This document shows positions 23,135-31,033 of a DNA stretch of 40,575 nt, in pieces. The notes below the pieces were generated by a model. The model had not been told where the DNA came from. It ran no database searches and was given only the letters and a program-made list of their open reading frames with translations. Numbering within the stretch: position 1 is the first letter of the stretch; each line of letters begins with the position of its first letter. The translations under genes and the position numbers were made by a program. This DNA comes from Hyphomicrobiales bacterium (GTDB lineage: Bacteria > Pseudomonadota > Alphaproteobacteria > Rhizobiales > Beijerinckiaceae): assembly GCA_027483795.1 (NCBI GenBank), contig JAIXTT010000105.1, forward strand, positions 1 to 40,575, in the 5' to 3' direction.

Positions 23135-24651
23135 GCGGCCTCGCGGAAGGCGAGGGCGGCCCGCGCAGCGGAGGACGAGGCCAGCGCGGCCTCCGCCGTG
23201 CGGAAGGCCATGGCCATGACCATCATCTGCGGATTGACGCCGGGCGCTTCGGGGATCTGGCTCGCATCGGCGACGAAGAGGTTTTCGAGCCCGCGGACCC
23301 GCCCGAAACTGTCGAGGGCGGTCACGTCCTCCCGCTCGCCCGGAGGGCAGGACGAAAAGAGGTGGATGGTCATCAGGCTCGTCGCGGCGGGGAGATCCCG
23401 ATCCGCCTCGCGGCGCAGCTCGCCCGGATCGCGCCAGCCGGGATGGCCCGTGATGCTCGGCAGCACTTCCGTCGCGCCCGCCGCGAACATCGCCTCGCCC
23501 AGCCGGGTGAGGGCGATGCGGAGGTTCCGGCGGTCTTCCGGCGCGAGCGCATAGGTGACGAGCGGTTCGCGGGCGAAGGGCAGGGCGGTGATCGCGCCTT
23601 TCCCCTTCGGCCTGATCATTCCGTAATAGGCTCCGAAATGCCGCCAGTCCGGCATCAGGCGCTTGCGGCGGGACCAGTCCTCGGCCAGCGAAAGCCCGAA
23701 CAGAGCGGGGGTGAAGAAGGAGCCCCCGAGCCGCATGTCGGGCATGAATTCGGTGACCGCGACGAGCGGCAACCGGCTCAGATGCGCATCGACGGGGTCG
23801 GGGAAGCGCGCCGTCGCCTTGATCGTGGGATGCATGCGCAGGGTGCGGCCGACATTGTGCTTGAGCCCCGAGCGCAGCAGCAGGGCCGGCGTATGGATGG
23901 CGCCCGCGCAGCAGAAGACGAAGCGGGCGCGCAGGCGCACGGCAAGCGTCTCCCCCTCGGGGCCGACCGCGCGGCCGCGGATCTCCGCGACCCGGCCGCC
24001 CTTCACGATCAGGCGGTCGATCCGCGTATGGGCGAGGAGGCGTGCGCCGCGGGCGACGGCCTGCGGCAGCAGCGTCACCGCCATGGATTGCTTGGCCGCA
24101 TTCGGGCAGACGAGGGCGCAGCGGTTCTCGCCCCGGCAGTCGCGCTGGCCGCGCTTCAGGTCCGTGACGCGCCAGCCCAAGGCTTCCGCGCCGCGCCGCA
24201 GGATGTCCGAGGGCGCGCCGAGCGGCCCTTTCGTCGTCGAGGCGTTCACGGTCGCTTCCGCACGGTCGAGATAGGGGGCGACGGCGTCGGCGCCGAAATC
24301 GGCGATCGCGTAGGTCCGCGCCCATTCCTCCAGCAGTTCGGGGTCCACGCGCTGCGCGATGGCGCTGTTGATCTCGGTGCCGCCGCCCACGCAGCGGCCC
24401 TCCGCATAGGCGACGGGCGGGCGGCCCAACGCGCCCGTGAGCCCGCCGCAGCGCCAGCTTTGCGGGAAGGCCTCGCTCGCGCGCGGCGAGGCGGCCGAAG
24501 CGGGGACATGCCCGCCTTCCTCGACGACGACGACGGAGAGCCCCGCGCGGGTCAGCACGTCCGCGACGCTCGCCCCGCCCGCGCCCGATCCGATCACGAC
24601 GGCGTCGGCCTCGAGGTCCAGCGGCGTACCCGGTCGGAAACTGCCCTTCAC
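23131..24651 (-). CDS. GMC-family flavoprotein oxidoreductase
   Basis: A 506-residue FAD protein. The N-terminal FAD motif is DAVVIGSGAGGASVADVLTR at about residue 16. CVGGGTEINSAIAQR and the final ADASQIPEAPGVNPQMMVMA are GMC signatures, and the His of TIHLFSSCPPGE stands where the catalytic His is expected. A Cys-rich patch (DCRGENRCALVCPNAA) resembles other bacterial GMC dehydrogenases. The GTG start at 24651 overlaps the upstream stop as GTGA; no better ATG exists without overrunning that gene. Family members oxidise alcohols, including sugar hydroxyls, so a DprE1-like step is conceivable. Confidence 0.87.
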   Translation of the reverse strand: MKGSFRPGTPLDLEADAVVIGSGAGGASVADVLTRAGLSVVVVEEGGHVPASAASPRASEAFPQSWRCGGLTGALGRPPVAYAEGRCVGGGTEINSAIAQRVDPELLEEWARTYAIADFGADAVAPYLDRAEATVNASTTKGPLGAPSDILRRGAEALGWRVTDLKRGQRDCRGENRCALVCPNAAKQSMAVTLLPQAVARGARLLAHTRIDRLIVKGGRVAEIRGRAVGPEGETLAVRLRARFVFCCAGAIHTPALLLRSGLKHNVGRTLRMHPTIKATARFPDPVDAHLSRLPLVAVTEFMPDMRLGGSFFTPALFGLSLAEDWSRRKRLMPDWRHFGAYYGMIRPKGKGAITALPFAREPLVTYALAPEDRRNLRIALTRLGEAMFAAGATEVLPSITGHPGWRDPGELRREADRDLPAATSLMTIHLFSSCPPGEREDVTALDSFGRVRGLENLFVADASQIPEAPGVNPQMMVMAMAFRTAEAALASSSAARAALAFREAA

Positions 24652-25031
24652 GGCCGGGCCTCCGCGACATGCGGGGCCGGCACGAGCCGCGCGGCGATCG
24701 CGGGATGCTCGAACCAGGCGAGAAGGGTCGTCGACCGATAGAGCCGGATGACCGCCGCGGCGGGACCGGGGAGGGATCCGAACAGGTGGTGGACGGCCTC
24801 GGCCCGCGCCGACCGCTCGCGCTCGTCGGCGACGCCCAGAAGGCGCAGGCGCAAGGCCGCGCCCAGCACCAGGGACAGGCCCAGAACGCCGAGGCGCACA
24901 TGAAGGGGCGCAGCGCGGATCGCCCGCTTGACCCAAGCGACCGTATGGGCGGAGGCGGCCGCCCGCGCGTCCTTCGGGACTTCGGGCCAGTCGGGCAGCA
25001 ATGTCCCGACGATCAGGGTCTCGAAAGCCAT
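24648..25031 (-). CDS. Small protein coupled to GMC oxidoreductase
   Basis: A 127-residue protein with one clear hydrophobic segment (LGVLGLSLVLGAALRLRLLG, about residues 47-66) and a following helix with PAAAVIRLYRSTTLLAWFEH. I do not recognise the family. The GTGA overlap with the GMC gene and the presence of a membrane segment suggest an anchoring or assembly partner, as small subunits are for other GMC dehydrogenases such as gluconate 2-dehydrogenase. This is inference only. Confidence 0.72.
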   Translation of the reverse strand: MAFETLIVGTLLPDWPEVPKDARAAASAHTVAWVKRAIRAAPLHVRLGVLGLSLVLGAALRLRLLGVADERERSARAEAVHHLFGSLPGPAAAVIRLYRSTTLLAWFEHPAIAARLVPAPHVAEARP

Positions 25032-25070
25032 CGATCCATCCGTTGCGACGCAATGCGCGGCGCGGCCCCG

Positions 25071-25421
25071 TCAGGCCCGCGCCGAAATGAAGATTCCCAA
25101 GACGATCAGGCCGATGCCGACGCTCTTCTGCAGGGTGATCGGCTCGCCGAAGAAATGGTTCGACGCGACGAGGAGCATGGCGAAACCCGTGCCCGCGAGG
25201 ATCGGATAGGCCACCGAGACGTCCATGGCGTCGAGCGCCTTGGCGAAGAGCACGACATTGACCGCGTAGAAGAACATGCCGCCGAGAAAGGCGGGCGAAG
25301 CGAGCCCCTGAACCCATCCCGCGTCGGGCGGCAGGGAGGTTCGGCTCCATTTGAGCAGAAGATTGCCGATGCAGGAGTTGAGCCCTGCGGCGAGGACGAG
25401 GGCGAGCGACATGGTCTTCAT
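25071..25421 (-). CDS. SMR/EamA-type four-helix membrane protein
   Basis: A 116-residue protein with four hydrophobic helices, starting MKTMSLALVLAAGLNSCIGN. The third and fourth helices (VSVAYPILAGTGFAMLLVAS and GEPITLQKSVGIGLIVLGIF) follow the small multidrug resistance pattern. The Glu of helix 1 that SMR drug pumps need is replaced: AGLNSCIGNLLLKWS has Asn. That is also true of ArnE/ArnF-type proteins, which flip lipid-linked sugars. A flippase for the product of this operon is the likely role. It overlaps the upstream epimerase gene by 4 bases. Confidence 0.82.
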   Translation of the reverse strand: MKTMSLALVLAAGLNSCIGNLLLKWSRTSLPPDAGWVQGLASPAFLGGMFFYAVNVVLFAKALDAMDVSVAYPILAGTGFAMLLVASNHFFGEPITLQKSVGIGLIVLGIFISARA

Positions 25422-26464
25422 GCCGGCGCCAAACGAAGCAGATGCGGCAGGGCCGCGAGAACGCGCTGTTTGACGGGCGACTTGTGGTGCGACCGCCCCT
25501 CCGCGCCGAGCTGCGCCTTGCCGGCGCGATAACGGTCGAAGCTCTCGACGATCATGTCCGCATTGCCGTGAAGGGGCGCGAAGCCGATTTCGCGCTCCGC
25601 CTTCGAGATGTCGAACCACAGCGAGCGGCCGTACATGAGCGAGTGATAGGGGCCGAGCGGCGAAAGGCGCAGCGCGCTCATGAGGTCCGCCGCGGCGGCC
25701 GCCGCGCGCAGGGGGACGGATTTGATCCGGCTGCGGGAGCCCGCGTGATCGATGACCGCCTGCAGGAGTTCGCGCATCGTGCCGAAATCCCGCGCGCCGA
25801 TATTGTAGACGCCCGGGCCGGGCCGTCGCGCGGCGGCGATGCAGGCGTTCGCGAGGTCGTCCGCATGGACGAACTGGTAGCGGTTGTGGCCGCCGTCGAA
25901 GACGGGCACGTCGAGCCCGCGGTCGATCCAATCGAACAGGATCTGCACGACGCCGAGCCGGCCGTGCCCGAGGATCGTCCGGGGGCGGATGATGGACAGG
26001 TCGAGGCCCCGAGCGGCGATTTCGAGGCAGATGTTTTCGCCCGCGAGCTTCGCCCGGCCGTAATCCTCGGCGGGCGTGGGGACCGTGTCCTCCGTCACGG
26101 GGAGTTCGCGGGGGACGCCGAAGATCGCGCTCGACGAGACGTAGACGAATTTGCGCACGCCCGCCTTGCGGGCCTCTTCGGCCGCAACGCGGGTTCCGTC
26201 GCGGTTCACCGACCAGAACAGCGCCTTGTCCTTGGCGAGCGGGACCTGCGCGACGGCATGGATGACCACGTCGACCCCGCGGCAGGCGGCGGCGACCGTG
26301 TCGGGACTGCGCACGTCCCCGCGGACGAATTCAAGGTTAGGATGTTCGAAGTCCGGCGGCGAGAGATCGAGAATGCGGACGCGATCGCCGCGTCCCAGCA
26401 GATTTTTCGAAAGAACCTCTCCGAAATAACCCGAGCCGCCCGTGACCAGCGACCGAAATGCCAT
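25418..26464 (-). CDS. NAD-dependent epimerase family protein, operon leader
   Basis: A 348-residue extended SDR starting MAFRSLVTGGSGYFGEVLSK. It has the Rossmann motif TGGSGYFGE, YVSSSAIFG and DYGRAKLAGE (Tyr and Lys of the active site). The ribosome site AAGGAG lies 9 bases upstream. A longer frame to 26551 is open but has no such site. As first gene of the six-gene operon, it probably acts on a nucleotide- or lipid-linked sugar. A 3-beta-hydroxysteroid-dehydrogenase-like specificity cannot be excluded. Confidence 0.87.
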   Translation of the reverse strand: MAFRSLVTGGSGYFGEVLSKNLLGRGDRVRILDLSPPDFEHPNLEFVRGDVRSPDTVAAACRGVDVVIHAVAQVPLAKDKALFWSVNRDGTRVAAEEARKAGVRKFVYVSSSAIFGVPRELPVTEDTVPTPAEDYGRAKLAGENICLEIAARGLDLSIIRPRTILGHGRLGVVQILFDWIDRGLDVPVFDGGHNRYQFVHADDLANACIAAARRPGPGVYNIGARDFGTMRELLQAVIDHAGSRSRIKSVPLRAAAAAADLMSALRLSPLGPYHSLMYGRSLWFDISKAEREIGFAPLHGNADMIVESFDRYRAGKAQLGAEGRSHHKSPVKQRVLAALPHLLRLAPA

Positions 26465-26531
26465 GAAGAACGGCTCCTTGAAAACGAGCCCCCGTGCGAT
26501 CGGAAACGCGATCGACGCCGAGGGCGGGCTG

Positions 26532-26560
26532 AAAAAAACGCACCCGGACAAAGCGTCCGG
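26532..26560 (-). terminator. Rho-independent terminator after the barrel gene
   Basis: On the minus strand, CCGGAC-GCTTT-GTCCGG is a 6-bp stem followed, after five bases, by seven T. It lies about 75 bases beyond the stop of the outer-membrane barrel gene and separates it from the epimerase-led operon. The spacing of stem and T run is a little loose. Confidence 0.55.
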
Positions 26561-26635
26561 AAGAAAAAAGTCTATGCCCGAGAAGTGTACTTTCGCTTTA
26601 CGGGCCCGGCAATCCCTCGCGCCCGCGACCGCTGA

Positions 26636-27400
26636 TCAGTCCTTGCCGCCGAACCGGTAGGCGAGACCGACCCGGACGATGTTCAAGCGGCCCGTATTGT
26701 CGGCGATGCGGCCCTGCACCGTCGAATAGCCCGCCTGCGCGCCGCCGCGCGCATCCGGAAACCGGAATTCGTGATCGGCGAAACGGACATGCAGATATTC
26801 GGCGCGGATCGACCACGCGTTCGCGAAGCGCCATTCCGCGCCCGCTCCGAGCGTGAAGCCGAAACGCGTCGCGTCGTCCTTTTCGGTGAACATGGCTTCG
26901 GTCACGGCGCCGACGAGTTGGTACTGGGTCCGGCGTTCCTTCTCCGTCGCGAAGGCCGCGCCGCCCGTGCCGTAGACGAGGAGGTCGCCGAAGGACCGGC
27001 CCAACGTCACCCGCGCGGTGCCGAGCCATTCGGTCTCGTAGGTCATCTGCGCGACGCGATTGTCGGAGCCGCTGATGTAGGTGACGTTCTCCGCCCGATG
27101 TCCGAGGCGCGAGAGATCCGCCTCCACGCCGGCGACGATGCCCGCGCCGAAGCTGCGCCGCGCGCCCGCGAAGAGGCCGAAACCGACCGCGCGGTCATTG
27201 ACGTTCGCGGATTCCTGGCTCGCATTGGAACCGAAAACACGGCCGTCCCGCGTCGTGTATCCATGGATCACGTTCCGGGAGGCCGCGGCGGAGACGCCGC
27301 CGTAGAAACCCGTCCACGGATCGACGACGGCGGACCCGCCCGCCCATGACGGGGACGAGGCGCAGCAGAGCCACAGCAGACAGGCGGTTCGAAAACGCAT
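26636..27400 (-). CDS. Outer-membrane beta-barrel protein (Omp25/31-like)
   Basis: A 254-residue protein with a signal peptide (MRFRTACLLWLCCASSPSWA, cut probably after SWA). WTGFYGGVSAAAS at the mature N-terminus and VRVGLAYRF near the C-terminus are typical of the eight-stranded porin-like proteins of Rhizobiales (Omp25/31 group). Alternating strands such as TRFGFTLGAGAEWRFANAWS support a barrel. The ATG at 27400 has the ribosome site AAGGA at 6 bases; a longer frame upstream overlaps the divergent manC gene and is not needed. Confidence 0.85.
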   Translation of the reverse strand: MRFRTACLLWLCCASSPSWAGGSAVVDPWTGFYGGVSAAASRNVIHGYTTRDGRVFGSNASQESANVNDRAVGFGLFAGARRSFGAGIVAGVEADLSRLGHRAENVTYISGSDNRVAQMTYETEWLGTARVTLGRSFGDLLVYGTGGAAFATEKERRTQYQLVGAVTEAMFTEKDDATRFGFTLGAGAEWRFANAWSIRAEYLHVRFADHEFRFPDARGGAQAGYSTVQGRIADNTGRLNIVRVGLAYRFGGKD

Positions 27401-27518
27401 CGCATCCTTCTTTCGAGGCGGCGCGGAGATTAGCAGCCTTCGCGGCGGGGTCATCCCGATTCTTCGATGAAGACGCCGCCTTTCCCTGCGGCTCGTCCCG
27501 GGCGATAACGGCGACGTC

Positions 27519-28589
27519 ATGACCGCGCGCTCCGCACCCTCTCCCATCGTTCCCCTCCTCCTCTGCGGCGGCGGCGGGACGCGTCTTTGGCCGCTCTCGA
27601 CGGACGCGGCCCCGAAGCAGTTCCTGCGCCTTTTCGGCGAGCGCAGCCTGTTTCAGGACACGCTCCTGCGGACCAAGGCCGCGGGCGCCGAGCACGCCGT
27701 CGTGATCGGCAATGTCGCGCACGGCGAGACGATGCGGCGCGAAGTCGCCGATCTCGGGAGCGAGGCCCCGGCCTGTTCCTTCCTGCTCGAACCGATGCGG
27801 CGGGATTCGGCGGCGGCCATCGCGGCCGGGATCGCCTTCATCGCGCGGCGCTTCGGCCCCGACGCGGCGGCCGCGGTGCTCGCCTGCGATCATCGCATTC
27901 CCGATCACGCCGCCTTCGCGGAGGCGGTCGGCAAGGCCGCGGCGACGGCGCAAGCGGGCTTTCTCGTGACCTTCGGGATCACGCCCACCCATCCCGCCAC
28001 GGGCTACGGCTATATCCGCCGCGGGGCGGGGAAGGCCGGGGACGCGGGCGCCTTCATGGCGGCGGCCTTCGTCGAAAAGCCCGATGCGGTTCGGGCGGCG
28101 GCCTATTGCGCCTCGGGCGATCATTTCTGGAATTCGGGCATGTTCGTGTTCACGCCCGAACTGTTTCTCGCGGAAGCCGGGCGGCTGATGCCCGATGTCC
28201 TCGCGGCGGCGGCGAAGGCCGTGTCGGCGGGCGAGGTTTCGGGCGATGCGCTCGCGCTCGACGCGGAGGCCTTCGGCGCCGCGCCGAAGATCTCCGTCGA
28301 CTATGCCCTGTTCGAGAACTCGAAGCGGGTGGCCGTGCTCCCCGTCTCCTTCGCATGGTCGGACGTCGGCGCTTGGGACGCGGTGCATGAGGCGGGCGAA
28401 CGCGACGCCGCGGGGCTCTGCCTGCGCGGCGACGCGGTGGCGAAGGACGTGACGGACACGTTGATCGTGGCGGAAGGCGTGAAGGTGGCCGCGCTCGGGG
28501 TGAAGGATCTCGTGATCGTCGCCACGCGGGACGGCGTGCTCGTGGTCGACCGGCGACGGGCGAGCGAGATCAAGAGCGTGCTGGAATAG
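27519..28589 (+). CDS. manC: Mannose-1-phosphate guanylyltransferase
   Basis: A 356-residue nucleotidyltransferase. The GTP-binding motif LCGGGGTRLWPLSTDAAPKQ opens the protein, and AAFVEKPDA, FWNSGMFVF and FAWSDVGAWDAV follow in family order. It makes GDP-mannose from GTP and mannose-1-phosphate. The isomerase domain found in many homologues is absent; a separate cupin of that kind is at 20101-20481. GDP-mannose would feed the glycan genes around. The next gene starts 8 bases after its stop. Confidence 0.92.
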   Translation: MTARSAPSPIVPLLLCGGGGTRLWPLSTDAAPKQFLRLFGERSLFQDTLLRTKAAGAEHAVVIGNVAHGETMRREVADLGSEAPACSFLLEPMRRDSAAAIAAGIAFIARRFGPDAAAAVLACDHRIPDHAAFAEAVGKAAATAQAGFLVTFGITPTHPATGYGYIRRGAGKAGDAGAFMAAAFVEKPDAVRAAAYCASGDHFWNSGMFVFTPELFLAEAGRLMPDVLAAAAKAVSAGEVSGDALALDAEAFGAAPKISVDYALFENSKRVAVLPVSFAWSDVGAWDAVHEAGERDAAGLCLRGDAVAKDVTDTLIVAEGVKVAALGVKDLVIVATRDGVLVVDRRRASEIKSVLE

Positions 28590-28597
28590 GCGGGCGC

Positions 28598-29428
28598 ATG
28601 CGCGGAACGGCGTTTTCTCTCGCGATCGCGGCCCTGCTCGTCGGCTTGGCCGCCGCCGCGCCGGCCGCGGCTCAGGAACCCGTCACGTTCGAGGCGCGCG
28701 ACGGGGCGGAACTGAGCGGTCATCTTTTCCGGCCCGAGGGGCCGGGCCGGCATCCCGCGGTGGTGATGATGCACGGCTGCGGCGGGATTCTGGACGGGAA
28801 AGGACGCATCCGAGCCCGGGATCTGGAGTGGGCGGAGCGGTTCCGCGCGGCGGGCTTCGTCGTGTTGATCGCGGACTCCTTCACCCGCCGCGGCGTCGCG
28901 ACCGTCTGCACGACGCGGGACAGTCCGATCACGCCGAGGCGCAGGGCGGGCGATGCCGCCGCCGCGGCCGAGTTCCTCGCCGCGCGCAAGGACGTCGATC
29001 ATCGCCGGATCGGACTCGTGGGCTGGTCGCACGGCGGCTCGACGGTGCTGCATGCCGTCCTTCATTCGAAGCCCGAAGGCTTCGACTATCGCGTCGTGGT
29101 CGCCTTCTATCCGGGCTGTCGGGGATTTCTGAACGGCGATCGGTCGCCCCGAAGGCCCGTCACCGTGCTGCACGGGACCGAGGACGATTGGACGCCGATC
29201 GAACCCTGCCGCGCCTTGGCGGAGAAACACGACGCGATCACCATGATCGAGTTGCCCGGCGCGCATCACGGTTTCGACACGCCGGATGCGCCTCTCCGGA
29301 CGCTTCAGGCCGCCTACTCCAAGGACGGCAGCGGGAACGTGACCTTCGGCACGCATGAGCCGTCCCGCCGAAGGGCGATCGCGATCACGATGCGCATCCT
29401 CGATACGATGAAGCCCCGCACGCGCTGA
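28598..29428 (+). CDS. Secreted dienelactone-hydrolase-family protein
   Basis: A 276-residue alpha/beta hydrolase with a signal peptide (about residues 1-25, ending PAAAQ). The nucleophile elbow is GLVGWSHGGS, with Ser in place of the Cys of true dienelactone hydrolases. LHGTEDDWTP and GAHHGFDTP give the likely Asp and His. It is predicted to act in the periplasm on an ester or lactone. It directly follows manC and probably shares its transcript. Confidence 0.87.
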   Translation: MRGTAFSLAIAALLVGLAAAAPAAAQEPVTFEARDGAELSGHLFRPEGPGRHPAVVMMHGCGGILDGKGRIRARDLEWAERFRAAGFVVLIADSFTRRGVATVCTTRDSPITPRRRAGDAAAAAEFLAARKDVDHRRIGLVGWSHGGSTVLHAVLHSKPEGFDYRVVVAFYPGCRGFLNGDRSPRRPVTVLHGTEDDWTPIEPCRALAEKHDAITMIELPGAHHGFDTPDAPLRTLQAAYSKDGSGNVTFGTHEPSRRRAIAITMRILDTMKPRTR

Positions 29429-29452
29429 AGGCGCGGCTTGCGCCGCGCCTTC
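29427..29452 (+). terminator. Strong hairpin at the end of manC operon
   Basis: GAAGGCGCGGC and GCCGCGCCTTC form a perfect 11-bp stem with loop TTGC, overlapping the stop codon of the dienelactone-hydrolase gene. No T run follows, so termination may be weak or factor-dependent. Confidence 0.5.
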
Positions 29453-29509
29453 CGCCCTTCCGCGTGGAGTACATCCGTCCGCCGCGGTTCCGATCCGTGC
29501 GTCGAACGA

Positions 29510-29827
29510 TCAGCTGCGCGGCTTCGCCTGTTCGCCGGGCTTGGCCGTGGCGGCGCCCGTGGGAGACTTGGTGTCGCCGGTCTTCATGTCGCCCGTCTTG
29601 GCGTCGCCCGTCTTGGCGGTCACGCCCGCCTTCGCGTCGGGGGCCTTGGTCGCCGGGGCCTTGGCGTCGGTCTTGCCCAAGTCCTTCTGGATCGCCGGGA
29701 GCGTCTGGCCCGTCACGGCGGGGGTCTGCGAGGAAGCGGCGGGAGCCGCGGTCTGCGCCTGGGCCGCGCCCATGCCGAGGGCGGCGACGAGGGCGGCGAC
29801 GGAAAGGCTGCGGTTGAAGGACGTCAT
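29510..29827 (-). CDS. Secreted low-complexity protein
   Basis: A 105-residue protein with a signal peptide (MTSFNRSLSVAALVAALGMG, cut probably after AQA). The mature part is rich in Ala, Lys, Thr and Pro with repeats of KTGD (KTGDAKTGDMKTGDTK). The ribosome site AGGAG lies 9-10 bases upstream of the ATG, which supports a real gene. No family is recognised. It is probably a periplasmic or envelope-bound protein with a disordered chain. Confidence 0.7.
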   Translation of the reverse strand: MTSFNRSLSVAALVAALGMGAAQAQTAAPAASSQTPAVTGQTLPAIQKDLGKTDAKAPATKAPDAKAGVTAKTGDAKTGDMKTGDTKSPTGAATAKPGEQAKPRS

Positions 29828-30031
29828 CTGTCTTCTCTCCTCGAAACGGGTCCGGTGGACCTCTGAGGTCGCTCGGGCCTCATGCCCTCGTCGACCGTGA
29901 GGAGAGACTGCAGCTTCGCGGCTGAACCGGGCCTGAGCTTCGCCTTCATTCTCGGTTCATCGCCCTGCGGCCGTTGACGCGGCGCGCATGCGGATGCATT
30001 CGGAAACCTCCCTCATCCAAGGCGTTCCCCC

Positions 30032-31033
30032 ATGACCGATCCCGTCCTCGTCGAAGTTCTGCGCGGCGCCGTGGTGGAATCCGAGCATCGCGGCGCGGCG
30101 GTCGTCGTCGATGCGGACGGGCGCACCGTGTTCGAGCGCGGCGACGTCGATCGTCCGATCTTTCCGCGTTCGGCGGTGAAGGCCTTTCAGGCGCTGCCGC
30201 TCTTCGAGACGGGCGCGGCCGACCGGTTCGGCCTGACGCCCGCGGAGATCGCGTTGGCGGTGGCCTCGCATTCCGGCGAGCCGGAGCATGCGGAGACGGC
30301 GCGCGGCATGCTGGCCAAGGCGGGGCTCTCGCCCGACCGGCTCGAATGCGGCGCGCATTGGCCGATGGGCGCGGCGGCGACGCGGGATCTCGCGGCTTCG
30401 GGCGGCAAGCCGACGGCGCTGCACAACAATTGCTCGGGCAAGCATGCGGGCTTTCTCTGCGTCGCCTGCGCGATCGACGAGGATCCGACGGGCTATGTGA
30501 AGCCGGATCACAAGGTGCAGCGCGAGGTCGCGGCCGCGCTCGAAAGCATGACGGGTGCGAAGCTCGACCCGTCGCTGCGGGGGGTCGACGGCTGTTCGAT
30601 CCCGACTTACGCGATGCCGCTGCGGGCGATCGCGGCGGGCTTCGCCCGTTTCGGCACGGGCCGCGGAATGGGGCCGGAGCGTGTGCGCGCCGCGGCCCGG
30701 ATCCGCGCCGCGGCCGCGGCGCACCCCTTCATGGTCGCAGGCTCGAAGCGCTTCGACACGGAATTGATGGAGGTTCTCGGCGAGCGCGCCTTCGTGAAGA
30801 CGGGCGCGGAAGGCGTCTATTGCGCCGCGCTGCCCGAGGTCGGGCTCGGCGTCGCGATCAAATGCGACGACGGGGCCGGGCGGGCGGCCGAAGCGGTGAT
30901 GGCCGCGATGATCCGGCGCTTCCTCAGCCTCTCCGAGGTCGAGGCGGAGACGGTGGGACGGCTGGGCGCGCCGGTCATCGAAAACTGGAACGGCATCGAA
31001 GTCGGCCGCATCCGGCCGGTCGCCGGGCTTTAA
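30032..31033 (+). CDS. L-asparaginase, Rhizobium etli AnsA type
   Basis: A 333-residue asparaginase of the family typified by the R. etli enzyme ReAV. The tandem Ser-Lys sites appear as FPRSAVKAFQALPL (Ser and Lys about residues 47-50) and HNNCSGKHAGFLCVA (Cys, Ser and Lys about 133-137). The zinc-binding Cys pair is completed by GVDGCSIPTYAMPL. It hydrolyses L-asparagine to aspartate and ammonia in the cytoplasm. Its stop overlaps that of the converging peptidase gene by a few bases. Confidence 0.9.
   Translation: MTDPVLVEVLRGAVVESEHRGAAVVVDADGRTVFERGDVDRPIFPRSAVKAFQALPLFETGAADRFGLTPAEIALAVASHSGEPEHAETARGMLAKAGLSPDRLECGAHWPMGAAATRDLAASGGKPTALHNNCSGKHAGFLCVACAIDEDPTGYVKPDHKVQREVAAALESMTGAKLDPSLRGVDGCSIPTYAMPLRAIAAGFARFGTGRGMGPERVRAAARIRAAAAAHPFMVAGSKRFDTELMEVLGERAFVKTGAEGVYCAALPEVGLGVAIKCDDGAGRAAEAVMAAMIRRFLSLSEVEAETVGRLGAPVIENWNGIEVGRIRPVAGL

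Noticed and set aside
22046-24901. A 951-residue epimerase fusion protein
   Set aside because: The upstream 590 codons are the wrong frame of the GMC gene. The epimerase has its own start at 23134, overlapping the GMC stop.
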